64,000 nt of DNA, taken from UBA7236 sp964463165. Lineage in GTDB: Bacteria; Bacteroidota; Bacteroidia; Chitinophagales; BACL12. The notes under the pieces were generated by a model. It was given only the letters and a program-made list of their open reading frames with translations. It made no database searches and was not told the origin of the DNA. Made by a program: the position numbers and the translations under genes. Each line of letters begins with the position of its first letter. Within the stretch, counting starts at the first letter, position 1. Shown here in pieces: positions 29,153 to 38,030 of the stretch. Location: the NCBI GenBank assembly GCA_964463165.1, contig CAYXBK010000004.1, positions 124,001-188,000 of the forward strand. The letters run 5' to 3'.

Positions 29153-29194
29153 TATCTAGTATCTAGTAGCTAGTAGCTAGTAGATTATAGCTAG
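29153..29194 (+). repeat. Left heptamer array (TAKCTAG)
   Basis: Six contiguous 7-nt units: TATCTAG twice, TAGCTAG twice, TAGATTA, TAGCTAG. They are inverted relative to the array on the other side of the four-helix-bundle gene. Confidence 0.9.
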
Positions 29195-29214
29195 AATTTG
29201 GGAATACGCTTCAA

Positions 29215-29607
29215 TTAGAAAAACATTAAGAGATTGCGTAATCGCTTGAATCTTCTTATTCCTAATTTCTTTTTAAGACCATAAATCATTTTTTGAATTG
29301 GCTCAAGGTCTTCCATGAGTTTAGCATATGATTCCTGGTTTAAAAAACCTAAATCTTTTGAAATAATTAATTGAGTTTCCAATTCAAAAGAAGAACCTAA
29401 TGCAATAGACAAAAAATGATCAAATTCTTTTTCAGAGTTTCTTCCTGCACCTTCTGCAATATTCGATGGTATTGAGACTGCACAGCGATTAATTTGTGAA
29501 GTAATCCCAAACAATTCGGATTTCGGAAAAGAATTGGTAGCTAGATACACTTTAGCAGTCAGATCAATACTTGTGGACCAAACTTTAAGTGTTTTATAAT
29601 TATGCAT
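29215..29607 (-). CDS. Four-helix-bundle protein (S23/IVP family)
   Basis: 130 residues, family length. MHNYKTLKVWSTSIDLTAKVY, then FPKSELFGITSQINRCAVSIPSNIAEGAGR, is the signature of the S23 (23S rRNA intervening-sequence) family, which also includes the Avd accessory protein of diversity-generating retroelements. These proteins form pentameric helical bundles with a basic pore and probably bind nucleic acid. No rRNA or reverse transcriptase is nearby, so the gene is free-standing. It is framed by inverted TAKCTAG heptamer arrays. The C-terminus is rather basic (KKKLGIRRFKRLRN). Confidence 0.93.
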   Translation of the reverse strand: MHNYKTLKVWSTSIDLTAKVYLATNSFPKSELFGITSQINRCAVSIPSNIAEGAGRNSEKEFDHFLSIALGSSFELETQLIISKDLGFLNQESYAKLMEDLEPIQKMIYGLKKKLGIRRFKRLRNLLMFF

Positions 29608-29673
29608 GCGAAATATTTAAGGGTTAAAGAATCCTGTAAACTTATGTGTTAAATTGTTTTCCTGCAAGTCTCA

Positions 29674-29730
29674 CTAGATACTAGCTACTAGATACTAGCT
29701 ACTAGATACTAGCGGCTAGCTGCTTAGCTG
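29674..29730 (+). repeat. Right heptamer array (CTAGMTA)
   Basis: Seven contiguous units: CTAGATA, CTAGCTA, CTAGATA, CTAGCTA, CTAGATA, CTAGCGG, CTAGCTG, then CTTAGCTG. These are the reverse complement of the TAKCTAG units on the left. The array ends 4 nt before the porin stop codon. Confidence 0.9.
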
Positions 29731-29734
29731 CACC

Positions 29735-31669
29735 TCAGTAAAACAACATCCAATTCACCCCCAGTTTCACCCCACGCGGTTGCATGGGATAATTAGGAGC
29801 TTCGTAAAAGCCGTTGGAGAAAAGGCCCTGAGCGATATTGTCAACTTTAATAAAAAAGCGGAATGTGCGGATATCAAAATTTACAAATACATCAATCACC
29901 GGATCGTATTGCAGTATTTCATTTTCTGCAGGAATATCATTATTGTCGAATTGACCGGTGATCATATTATACCGATGTCCGTCGTATGATGAAATATACC
30001 ATGCATCAAATCCGATTTGCGTGAATAATGCGCTGTGAAATAAATGCTTTTGATAATACCATGAAATCTGTGCGAGATAAACCGGTTCATCAATTATGGC
30101 GGAAACAGACTGATAAGCAAATGCATTATTTAAATGAAAATCTCCAAGCACAAAATCTTTTTTTAATTCCAGCTGTGCAATTGTAAGGCGGCTTGGCCAT
30201 TGCACAGGTGTGAAATATTCAAAATAAATAAAATCTTCAATTTCGGTATAGGAAGCATTCAGTTGCAAATGGATCTTTGGAATATTGATATGTAAATACA
30301 CCTGCTTTGATTTTACGTCGGTAAAATAATTTTCCCATCTGAAACGAAAACCGTAATAATGTTGCTGCATTTGAGTGGGTGCAAAAGACCCTGCAGAAAT
30401 TCCCAGTTCGGGCTGCACGTAGTACTTCGACAAGCGTGCATTGATTTTTAATTCATAATCATCCGGAACGAAATCATAATTGAATGTAGCATTAAAATCA
30501 ATTAATGAATCAACGAGCTCTTTTCCCTGCAGGTTGATACCGGCAATTAAATTTCTGAATATGTTTTCTCCGCTCTGATCACTCACTTCATGATATTGCT
30601 GCAAGCCGAAAATCTCCCATCTGAACGGAACATCCGCAGTTGAATCAATACTGATTCTGTTTACACCTGCATTTCCAATTGAAATCCGGTTATAAAAACC
30701 ATCCACATCCGACTCATCACGTAAAGTATCGGCATCAGTATATAAAATACTGTAAAAACTCGAATCATACAGGTCTTCGAATTTGTATTTGTAATTATGC
30801 ACTCCGAATGTATGGCGCAAAAATGCTTTCGGCGCCGCGAATGAATTTGTTACAGAATCATTTATTGCATAATTTACTTTCTTGCCGATATTTAATTGCT
30901 GTGTTATTTCGCCCTGCCAGCTGCTCCACTCCGTAAACGCATAATTTCTGAAAGGTTCTGCAAGATTGGGAAATGGAAGATCAAATAACGTATCATTGTC
31001 AATACCACCGTTTTCATCATTTTTATTTTCAGAATGGATACCACCCGCATATACAGCATACAATTCATTTTTTGTTTTATACCAGGCTGTTGCATCCACA
31101 TTCACAATATTCTGTTTCATGTGCTGGTAATATCCTTCCGATGAAATTTTATCGAGGCCGATCGCGAAATTAAAATCCTTCCCAACGTTGCGTGTATGCC
31201 GCACGCTAAAATATTGTTCACTGTTTGTTCCGATCACATAATATAAATCGGTATAGGGGATATTCGTTCTGTAATAATTTAATTCGCTGATGTCACGCAG
31301 ATATAAATCACGTTCATGCCTTCCATAATCGAAGCCCGTATACCTGTTAAATTCGTAGAACCGCGGTACATATGCAGCACCTAAATTACCGAGGTAGGTA
31401 TATTCATAATTCTGCCTTCGTGCGGGATTGAATTTTTGAAACAGATCAATGGAAGTATCCGGTGCATGAAATTCCTCAAATGCATTTCCGGTAAAAAATT
31501 CAACATGTGCATTTGCTGCATCGAGAAAAATATTTTCGTCCAGTGAATCAATACTGCTTGTATCAATTTGACCATGCAATTGAAATGAAAAAATACTGAG
31601 CAGGCAAACGAAAGTGAATAGGCAGAATTTATTTAAAGCAGGATGATATGGATAAATATTTACTTTCAA
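29735..31669 (-). CDS. Putative outer-membrane porin (Porin_10 family)
   Basis: 644 residues. The only start giving a signal peptide is a TTG at 31669 (MKVNIYPYHPALNKFCLFTF, then VCLLSIFSFQLHG). The mature protein is beta-rich with alternating aromatic residues and periplasmic-turn-like repeats, and contains the family phrase LGNLGAAYVPRFYEFNRYTGFD. It ends with an aromatic residue (GVNWMLFY), a common outer-membrane barrel signature. Third gene of the operon lpxK-pnp-porin, separated from pnp by 19 nt. Its 3' end abuts the heptamer array around the four-helix-bundle gene. Confidence 0.87.
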   Translation of the reverse strand: MKVNIYPYHPALNKFCLFTFVCLLSIFSFQLHGQIDTSSIDSLDENIFLDAANAHVEFFTGNAFEEFHAPDTSIDLFQKFNPARRQNYEYTYLGNLGAAYVPRFYEFNRYTGFDYGRHERDLYLRDISELNYYRTNIPYTDLYYVIGTNSEQYFSVRHTRNVGKDFNFAIGLDKISSEGYYQHMKQNIVNVDATAWYKTKNELYAVYAGGIHSENKNDENGGIDNDTLFDLPFPNLAEPFRNYAFTEWSSWQGEITQQLNIGKKVNYAINDSVTNSFAAPKAFLRHTFGVHNYKYKFEDLYDSSFYSILYTDADTLRDESDVDGFYNRISIGNAGVNRISIDSTADVPFRWEIFGLQQYHEVSDQSGENIFRNLIAGINLQGKELVDSLIDFNATFNYDFVPDDYELKINARLSKYYVQPELGISAGSFAPTQMQQHYYGFRFRWENYFTDVKSKQVYLHINIPKIHLQLNASYTEIEDFIYFEYFTPVQWPSRLTIAQLELKKDFVLGDFHLNNAFAYQSVSAIIDEPVYLAQISWYYQKHLFHSALFTQIGFDAWYISSYDGHRYNMITGQFDNNDIPAENEILQYDPVIDVFVNFDIRTFRFFIKVDNIAQGLFSNGFYEAPNYPMQPRGVKLGVNWMLFY

Positions 31670-31688
31670 ACAGTCTGCATTTTTCGTA

Positions 31689-32522
31689 TCATAAACGGTT
31701 GATCAGCTCCTGCAGTATTAAAGTCATTTTAGGTTCTGCAGTTTTCGCAACCGCAATTACATCTTCAACCGTAACCGGTTCAATTGCTTCAACCGGATAA
31801 CCTTTATCTGTGATCACTGAAATTGCGAATACCGGCAATCCCATATGCACAGCTGCCAGCACTTCCGGAACGGTACTCATACCCACAGCATCGCCACCGA
31901 TAATATGCAGGTAATTATATTCTGCAGGTGTTTCAAGATTCGGTCCGGGCACACTCACATAAACTCCTGCATGACAGGTGATATTATTTTCTTTTGCTAT
32001 TTGCAGTGCCTGTTCGATGAGCGATTTATCATATGCTGCAAACAGATCCGGAAAACGTGGTCCGAGTTCATAATCGTTTGGTCCGATCAGTGGATTGGAA
32101 GGTTGTAGATTGATATGATCGCGGATGATCATCAGGTCGCCTTTATTAATATTTGCATTTAAACTGCCTGCTGCATTTGAAATAAATAATTTCTGAATAC
32201 CCAACATTTTCATTGTGCGCACTGGAAAAACAACATCATCCATTGAATAACCTTCGTAATAATGGAACCTCCCCTGCATGGCGACTACTTTTTTATTTCC
32301 GATGGTTCCGAAAATCAGTTTACCGCTGTGGCTCTCAACGGTTGAAACCTGGAAATGCGGTATAAGCGAATAATTGATCTCTGCTTCAATTTTAATATGG
32401 CTCACGAGGTTTCCCAATCCTGTTCCGAGAATGATTCCATAATCGGGTTGGAATTTCGTGCGATGCCTGATAAATCCTACAGCTTCATTTAAGCTCTCAA
32501 TAATATTGTCCATATACTGCAT
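31689..32522 (-). CDS. Purine-nucleoside phosphorylase (PNP I type)
   Basis: Splits purine nucleosides with phosphate into base and ribose-1-phosphate. 277 residues, trimeric PNP class. Phosphate-site motif GIILGTGLGNLV near residues 30-41; the HYYEG phrase near 87; NAAGSLN near 113; the base-binding GMSTVPEVL near 198. The ATG at 32513 (MDNIIESL) is an equally good start. The TATCTTTG box at 32533-32540 gives the gene its own promoter although it is also inside the lpxK-porin operon. Confidence 0.95.
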   Translation of the reverse strand: MQYMDNIIESLNEAVGFIRHRTKFQPDYGIILGTGLGNLVSHIKIEAEINYSLIPHFQVSTVESHSGKLIFGTIGNKKVVAMQGRFHYYEGYSMDDVVFPVRTMKMLGIQKLFISNAAGSLNANINKGDLMIIRDHINLQPSNPLIGPNDYELGPRFPDLFAAYDKSLIEQALQIAKENNITCHAGVYVSVPGPNLETPAEYNYLHIIGGDAVGMSTVPEVLAAVHMGLPVFAISVITDKGYPVEAIEPVTVEDVIAVAKTAEPKMTLILQELINRL

Positions 32523-32532
32523 GTATTTGTTG

Positions 32533-32540
32533 CAAAGATA
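32533..32540 (-). promoter_or_regulatory. -7 box of the pnp gene (TATCTTTG)
   Basis: A perfect TAnnTTTG match on the - strand, 10 nt before the ATG at 32522 and 2 nt after the lpxK stop. It suggests pnp-porin can be transcribed apart from lpxK. Confidence 0.6.
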
Positions 32541-32541
32541 T

Positions 32542-33579
32542 TTAAATGTTCGTTGCCTGATATGTCCCGATATAGGCAGTTACCAGATCCATAAATGCTT
32601 TTTCCCCGCCGAATAAAAAACGAACCGCTACCGGCACGATAAAAATTGAAAGGCCGTTTTTCAGAATTTCTTCTTCCTGCTCCATCAACCGCATTCCGTC
32701 TTTCTCTGTACTGACAATTGTTTTTGTTTCCCGCCCCATGCGTTGAATATCCTGAACTGAATAATAATGATGGTCGCGGAATGAAACAGCACGAATTAAA
32801 TCACATGTTTTTGCGAGATGATTTTTTAATAAGGAAGGATCAGCAATTCCCGTAATTAAAACCGCTTTATCGTTTTTCAATAATTCCGTTTTTTGCTGAA
32901 CAGGAAAAAGCGGTTTTACATTTTCAAATTCGAGACACGTAAAAAACAAATGTTGCCCCGGAAGCAATTTAATTTTCTTTTCAATATTTTTTTTATCTGC
33001 TTCAGAAATTGATTCCGGGCATTTTGTAACGATAATGATCTGTGCTCTTTTTTTTGCGGATTTTGGTTCACGTAAATTTCCTGCAGGTAAAATGAAATCA
33101 TCAGTAAATAAATGATTGTATTCTGTCAGCAGAATTTGCAGGCCGGGTTTTATTCGCCTGTGCTGAAAACCATCATCCATAATGATCACCTGCACATCAG
33201 GTTCATCATTTAATAAATAATATACACCATTCACCCGGTTTTCAGATACTGCTACTTCAACGTCCGGAAATTTTTGTTTGAATTGTTTTGGTTCATCACC
33301 GATATCTTCGACAAGGCTCAGTTCTGTCGAAAGTGCATAGCCTTTTAAGGTGCGTTTATAACCACGGCTCAGTGTTGCGACCTTAAATTTTTGCTGCAGC
33401 ATGCGGATCAGAAATTCAACATGCGGTGTTTTGCCGGTACCGCCGGTGCTGATATTCCCAACGAGTACAATTGGAAAATCAAATTCAAAACTTTTAAGCC
33501 AGCCCTTATCGTAAAAAAAATTTCGAATGGAGATGATCAGCCACCAGATGATCGAGAACGGAAATAATATTTTACGCAC
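32542..33579 (-). CDS. lpxK: Tetraacyldisaccharide 4'-kinase
   Basis: Phosphorylates the 4' position of the lipid A precursor at the inner membrane. 345 residues. The hydrophobic N-terminus FPFSIIWWLIISIRNFF ends at the Walker A loop GNISTGGTGKTPHVEFL (near 42-58). A later IIMDDGFQHRRIKPG is the DGFQH motif of the family. The start is a GTG at 33579, supported by a TATCTTCG box that ends 4 nt upstream. First gene of the lpxK-pnp-porin operon. Confidence 0.96.
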   Translation of the reverse strand: MRKILFPFSIIWWLIISIRNFFYDKGWLKSFEFDFPIVLVGNISTGGTGKTPHVEFLIRMLQQKFKVATLSRGYKRTLKGYALSTELSLVEDIGDEPKQFKQKFPDVEVAVSENRVNGVYYLLNDEPDVQVIIMDDGFQHRRIKPGLQILLTEYNHLFTDDFILPAGNLREPKSAKKRAQIIIVTKCPESISEADKKNIEKKIKLLPGQHLFFTCLEFENVKPLFPVQQKTELLKNDKAVLITGIADPSLLKNHLAKTCDLIRAVSFRDHHYYSVQDIQRMGRETKTIVSTEKDGMRLMEQEEEILKNGLSIFIVPVAVRFLFGGEKAFMDLVTAYIGTYQATNI

Positions 33580-33583
33580 GGTG

Positions 33584-33613
33584 CGAAGATACTAAAAAAG
33601 GCAGGTGGATCAA
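33584..33613 (-). promoter_or_regulatory. lpxK promoter: TTG, 19 nt, TATCTTCG, then 4 nt to the GTG start
   Basis: The -7 box TATCTTCG (33591 to 33584) is preceded by TTG (33613 to 33611) at 19 nt, the classic Bacteroidota spacing. The box is 4 nt (CACC) from the start codon. The -33 TTG lies in the loop of the upstream terminator. Confidence 0.6.
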
Positions 33614-33623
33614 CCGCCTGCCT
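33594..33623 (-). terminator. Rho-independent terminator after the cupredoxin/Fn3 gene
   Basis: On the - strand the stem GGCAGGCGG/CCACCTGCC (one mismatch) with loop TTGAT is followed by T6. It lies 24 nt after the stop of the upstream gene. Confidence 0.8.
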
Positions 33624-33646
33624 TCTGCATAAGATGTATTCGATAT

Positions 33647-34537
33647 TTATTGAACCAATATGTCTTTTGTATAAATTTTTCCGGCCACTTCCACTTTTAC
33701 AATTGCATTTCCGGCAAATCCATCGGGCAATGAAATGTTTTCAATCACATCCATATCCTGCACAATAATTTCTTTTTCAAAAATTAATTTACCTGTAAGG
33801 TCAAATATCTGCACCACAATATCATCCTGATGTACGTGTTCCATCACCAGTTGGAAATCACCATTGCTCGGATTTGGGTAAACTCCCATTTGTGTTACAT
33901 GTTCTTCCGTTATTTCTGCAGGCGGTGTTTCACCTTTCATTGTAAGCGTTGTGAACGTTTGTGTGATTGAAAATGCACTTGATAATGCGCCGCAAATTGT
34001 TTTCACTTTATATTGATAGCTCGTTGCAGGAAGAAGTCCCGGAATATTTTTAGATGTTGTTGTCGAATTTGCCTTTGACCAGCCCATCGCACCTACCTGA
34101 CGGTACTGGATCTGATATTTTGTTGCCCCGGCAACTGCAACCCAGCTGATCTTAGCGCTGGTTGCTGTAATATTACTTGCAGTGACACCGGTTGGTACAT
34201 CGCAGGTTGGTGGGGCACATGTAATTGTAATGGTTCCGCTCATACCTACGCCACCGGCACCACCGTGGAAATCACAATAATATGCATACGTTCCTGCTGT
34301 TGGCAGAACGATATCTTTATTAACGAGAGCGCCGTTCATGGTAAATGTTACCCATGCAGCGGTTTCCGATACAACGGGATGTGTTCCGTTCACCCTGTGA
34401 AAGCGGATTGTATCGGTGCAGGATGCAGTGACAGCATTTGGTGTGAAAACGTAATTGGAAACATTTATTGTGATTACCGTGGCATTTACTTGGATAATCG
34501 CAATAAGGAGTGTTAAGATTGTGAATAGCCTTTTCAT
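33647..34537 (-). CDS. T9SS cargo protein with cupredoxin and fibronectin type III domains
   Basis: 296 residues from the ATG at 34537, which starts the signal peptide MKRLFTILTLLIAIIQVNA. Residues 20-115 are a plastocyanin-like domain: the late YCDFHGGAGGVGMSG supplies Cys, His and Met ligands, and an earlier THPVV supplies the first His, so a type 1 copper site is likely. An Fn3 domain (PTGVTASNITATSAKISW) follows. The C-terminus is a T9SS type A sorting domain (GVYPNPSNGDF to KDILVQ). Exported, possibly an extracellular electron-transfer or copper-binding protein. Followed by a terminator. Confidence 0.88.
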   Translation of the reverse strand: MKRLFTILTLLIAIIQVNATVITINVSNYVFTPNAVTASCTDTIRFHRVNGTHPVVSETAAWVTFTMNGALVNKDIVLPTAGTYAYYCDFHGGAGGVGMSGTITITCAPPTCDVPTGVTASNITATSAKISWVAVAGATKYQIQYRQVGAMGWSKANSTTTSKNIPGLLPATSYQYKVKTICGALSSAFSITQTFTTLTMKGETPPAEITEEHVTQMGVYPNPSNGDFQLVMEHVHQDDIVVQIFDLTGKLIFEKEIIVQDMDVIENISLPDGFAGNAIVKVEVAGKIYTKDILVQ

Positions 34538-34645
34538 AAAAAATGTTTTATCTCGAAAGCTACTATTTAATAATTGAAATCCCAAATGGGTTGAAAAAAA
34601 ATGAGATATTAAATAAGATACATTCATACGATCCTGCAGAAATTA

Positions 34646-36571
34646 TTATCTCCCTGGCCTCAAAATGATCATTGAAAGAGGCGGAATGAGCAGCTGAATG
34701 AAATATTTTTCCTCATTTCCGGATTCTCCTGCTGTTTCTTTTTCAGGTAATAAGATTGATTCATTTAATAAACCCGAACCATAATATATTTCATTATCGG
34801 TATTTAATATTTCTTTATAGGATGTATTTTCCGGAACATGAATTTTATAAGATAAATGTGTTTGCTGATCAAAATTTCCCACAACAATTAAATAATCCTT
34901 TGGACGTTTACCCTGTCGCTTCCAAACCAGAATACAATCATCGCGGTGATTTAATTCAAGCCATTGAAAGCCTTCTTCCACAAAATCATTTTCATACATC
35001 GACCTTTCTGTTTTATATAATTTATTCAGGTCTTTAATGCATTGCTGCATTCCTTTATGGCCTGGAAATTCGGTAAGATGCCAGTCGAGGCTTGCATCGT
35101 GATTCCATTCATGTGTTTGCGCAAATTCACCACCCATGAAAATTAATTTCGGAAAAGGATGCGTAAACATATAGCCAAACATCAAACGCAGGTTTGCGAA
35201 TTTATGCCATTCATCTCCCGGCATTTTATAAATCAGCGATGATTTTAAATGCACCACTTCATCATGTGATAAACTCAAAACAAAATTTTCGGATCTTGCA
35301 TACCATAAACTAAAAGTGAGTTTATCCTGGTGATGTTTTCTGTAAATAGGTTCGAGTTTAAAATAATCGATCGTATCATGCATCCATCCCATCATCCATT
35401 TTAATCCGAATCCCAGTCCGCCGTCATAAGTTGGTTTCGATACTTTCGGCCATGCGGTGGATTCTTCTGCAATTGTAATGATATCCGGGTGTTTGCTGTA
35501 TAATGTTTCGTTTAATAATTTAATAAATGCAATTGCGTCGAGATTTTCATTTCCGCCGTATTCATTCGGGATCCACTCTCCTTCTTTTCTCGAATAATCA
35601 AGATACAACATACTTGCAACAGCATCTACACGAATTCCGTCAAAATGAAACTGATCGATCCAGAACAATGCACTGCTGATCAAAAAACTTTTTACTTCAT
35701 AACGGCTGTAATTAAAAATATAACTGTTCCAGTCGGGATGAAATCCTTTGCGTTTATCTTCATGTTCATATAAATGCGTTCCGTCGAAATATACAAGCCC
35801 GTGTCCGTCGTCCGGAAAATGCGATGGCACCCAATCGAGGAGCACACCGATATTTGCTTTATGAAATGCGTCAATTAAAAATTTAAGATCCTGTGGTGTG
35901 CCGTAACGTGAAGTGGGTGCAAAATAAGAAGCGGTCTGATATCCCCATGAACCATAAAAAGGATGTTCGGTGATCGGTAAAAATTCAACATGTGTAAAGC
36001 CCATTTCTTTTACATAGGGAACAAGAGTTTCCGCCAGTTCCAGATAAGTTAGGAATTTATCGGGATGTTCGCCGGGCCTTGCCCATGAGCCGAGGTGCAC
36101 TTCATAAATGGACATCGGTTTATCGAAATTATATTTCCTTCCCTTGCTGATGAATTTTTTATCCTGCCATTCGTAAGAATTATCCCAAATAATAGAAGCT
36201 GTTCCCGGCGCTGTTTCTGTTCGTGATGCAAACGGATCTGATTTTTCGAGAATTGTATCCTGTACAGTTGTAATAATATATTTATATAAATCTCCACCGA
36301 GTGCATTTTCTACAATACCTTCCCAAATTCCTGAACTATCGGGTCTTGCCTCCAATGCAATTTCATGTTTATTCCAGTTATTAAATGTGCCCGCAACAAA
36401 AACCGATTTCGCATTCGGAGCCCAAACGGCAAAATAAACACCGCTTCTGTTTTCCGAATCGAGAATATGTGCGCCCATTTTCTCCCATAAATGAAAATGT
36501 TTGCCTTCTTTAAAAAGGTGAATATCATAATCGGTAAATAATGAGAAGTATTCGGTCGGCTCGGAAGACAT
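34646..36571 (-). CDS. glgB: 1,4-alpha-glucan branching enzyme
   Basis: Forms alpha-1,6 branches in glycogen. 641 residues, typical of GH13_9. N-terminal CBM48 domain (YFAVWAPNAKSVFVAGTFNNW). The GH13 barrel has the nucleophile Asp316 in FDGIRVDAVASML, the acid/base Glu369 in ITIAEESTAWP and Asp437 in LSLSHDEVVH, all intact. The C-terminal domain ends PPLSMIILRP. A perfect -7 box, TAACTTTG, lies exactly 4 nt before the start codon. No other glycogen genes are next to it. Confidence 0.98.
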   Translation of the reverse strand: MSSEPTEYFSLFTDYDIHLFKEGKHFHLWEKMGAHILDSENRSGVYFAVWAPNAKSVFVAGTFNNWNKHEIALEARPDSSGIWEGIVENALGGDLYKYIITTVQDTILEKSDPFASRTETAPGTASIIWDNSYEWQDKKFISKGRKYNFDKPMSIYEVHLGSWARPGEHPDKFLTYLELAETLVPYVKEMGFTHVEFLPITEHPFYGSWGYQTASYFAPTSRYGTPQDLKFLIDAFHKANIGVLLDWVPSHFPDDGHGLVYFDGTHLYEHEDKRKGFHPDWNSYIFNYSRYEVKSFLISSALFWIDQFHFDGIRVDAVASMLYLDYSRKEGEWIPNEYGGNENLDAIAFIKLLNETLYSKHPDIITIAEESTAWPKVSKPTYDGGLGFGLKWMMGWMHDTIDYFKLEPIYRKHHQDKLTFSLWYARSENFVLSLSHDEVVHLKSSLIYKMPGDEWHKFANLRLMFGYMFTHPFPKLIFMGGEFAQTHEWNHDASLDWHLTEFPGHKGMQQCIKDLNKLYKTERSMYENDFVEEGFQWLELNHRDDCILVWKRQGKRPKDYLIVVGNFDQQTHLSYKIHVPENTSYKEILNTDNEIYYGSGLLNESILLPEKETAGESGNEEKYFIQLLIPPLSMIILRPGR

Positions 36572-36575
36572 GCAG

Positions 36576-36583
36576 CAAAGTTA
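36576..36583 (-). promoter_or_regulatory. -7 box of glgB (TAACTTTG), 4 nt from the start codon
   Basis: A perfect TAnnTTTG match followed by CTGC and then the glgB ATG. No clean -33 element at normal spacing. Confidence 0.6.
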
Positions 36584-36669
36584 AATGAAACCGGAAACAG
36601 AAGCCGGGAGCAGAAAAAAAATTATGGGGCGGGTAAATGTTATTTCCTATTTTTATAAAAAAAACACCT

Positions 36670-37647
36670 ATGCGATCAACACTACTGTTCATTTTATTCA
36701 TTGGGATACTGGCTGAATTATCGGGGCAGGCTGCTGGAAATCAAATGCTTGAAAATACACAACGCTATAATAATCTGAATAAAAATCCTTTGGCAAATGC
36801 GATCATTACCGGTAATAACGAGATCTCACTTTCCATCAATGCGCTTATTAATGTAAAACCCGATGCATTTGTTGCCGTATTCAACATTACCCAGGTTGCA
36901 TCTACACTGGTGGAAGTTGATAATCTGAGCAGTAAACGCATAAACGGGTTTAAATCAGAATTAAAAAATCTCGGGCTCGACACCTCTGCGATTTATATTG
37001 ATATGATCTCACTTGCTCCTGTGTATGATATTGAGGTGAGTAAAAAATTATTTTCCGAAACCTATCTTGAAAAACCTGCGGGATTTGAATTGCAGAAAAA
37101 TATTCATATCACCTATAAAAAAAGTGAATTGCTCGACGGAATAATTACAGCCGCAGTAAACAACGAGATTTATGATCTGATAAAAGTTGATTATTTCATA
37201 AATGACACGAAGAAATCATATGAATTGATCAGGGATGAATCTATTCAATATATCAGCGAAACGGTAAAGGCGATTCAGGCTGTCGGCATCGAACTGGATA
37301 CGGTGCATAAAATCTTTTCAGAAAATCAATCGGCAACCTACCCGGCTTCCCGTTATTCAACTTATACAACATTCAGCCGGCCGTCGCTTGATGCTGCAAG
37401 GCGCCGGCCGACGATCAGCGGAGACGATAAAATTGTGAGCACACCAAAAAATACGATTTTGTATTATAACCCCATCCCTTATGATAATTATGATATTATT
37501 TTAAATCCGGTAGTGAGTGAGCCGGTTGTTCAATTATCCTATTCGATCGTTGTGAAATATTTTGTGAAAGATGCAGTTCCAAAAGAAACAATCCGCTACA
37601 TGCTCCTGACGCCGGATGGTAAAATTCAACAACTGGAAGTGAAATAA
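36670..37647 (+). CDS. SIMPL (DUF541)-like exported protein
   Basis: 325 residues from the ATG at 36670 (signal peptide MRSTLLFILFIGILAELSGQ); an upstream in-frame Met at 36637 would only add a basic leader. The middle, VKPDAFVAVFNITQVASTLVEVDN to GLDTSAIYIDM, has the pattern of DUF541/SIMPL proteins, where a channel-like oligomer is formed. A long C-terminal region with a low-complexity RYSTYTTFSRPSLDAARRRP part is atypical. Periplasmic or envelope; role unknown. It converges with the DUF4907 lipoprotein, only 2 nt between stop codons. Confidence 0.7.
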   Translation: MRSTLLFILFIGILAELSGQAAGNQMLENTQRYNNLNKNPLANAIITGNNEISLSINALINVKPDAFVAVFNITQVASTLVEVDNLSSKRINGFKSELKNLGLDTSAIYIDMISLAPVYDIEVSKKLFSETYLEKPAGFELQKNIHITYKKSELLDGIITAAVNNEIYDLIKVDYFINDTKKSYELIRDESIQYISETVKAIQAVGIELDTVHKIFSENQSATYPASRYSTYTTFSRPSLDAARRRPTISGDDKIVSTPKNTILYYNPIPYDNYDIILNPVVSEPVVQLSYSIVVKYFVKDAVPKETIRYMLLTPDGKIQQLEVK

Positions 37648-37649
37648 TT

Positions 37650-38030
37650 TTATTCTGCAACAATTCCCATTATTGTGAGTTCCTCGGTTGAAACTGTCGG
37701 AGGAATGATATTTCCTTCAATTTTTTGCACCACAAGTCCTGCAACTTTTTGTGCGTCTGCTTCCGTTTTAAATGGATGGTTTCCGTCAATTGCCGGAATA
37801 TGCGGTTGATGAATATACGGTTCGTCATTCACATAAATATCATATCCGAAACCTCCCGCAACCTGTATGATTTTAATTTCTGCTTTCAGTTCTTCCGGTT
37901 TCAAAACAACCGGAGGAGGTGCCTCAATTTCGCTTTTATCGGATCTGTTTCCGCAACCTGCAGAGAAAGAAATGATCAGGATAAGGAAAATGCAGTGAAT
38001 TCCTTTTTTCATCGTGATTGAAAAATTCAT
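37650..38030 (-). CDS. DUF4907 lipoprotein
   Basis: 126 residues. Signal peptide with a lipobox (ISFSAGC), so likely attached to a membrane. The DUF4907 core, GGFGYDIYVNDEPYIHQPHIPAIDGNHPF, is a Bacteroidota signature. The ATG at 38030 overlaps the TGA of the upstream kelch gene (ATGA), indicating coupled translation; the second Met (38012, MKKGIH) is the more usual signal start. Last gene of the kelch operon. The pairing with kelch proteins suggests a partner role, unproven. Confidence 0.85.
   Translation of the reverse strand: MNFSITMKKGIHCIFLILIISFSAGCGNRSDKSEIEAPPPVVLKPEELKAEIKIIQVAGGFGYDIYVNDEPYIHQPHIPAIDGNHPFKTEADAQKVAGLVVQKIEGNIIPPTVSTEELTIMGIVAE

Noticed and set aside
29215..29607. 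Diversity-generating retroelement (Avd gene)
   Set aside because: The protein is in the same fold family, but there is no reverse transcriptase, template repeat or variable-repeat gene within the window.
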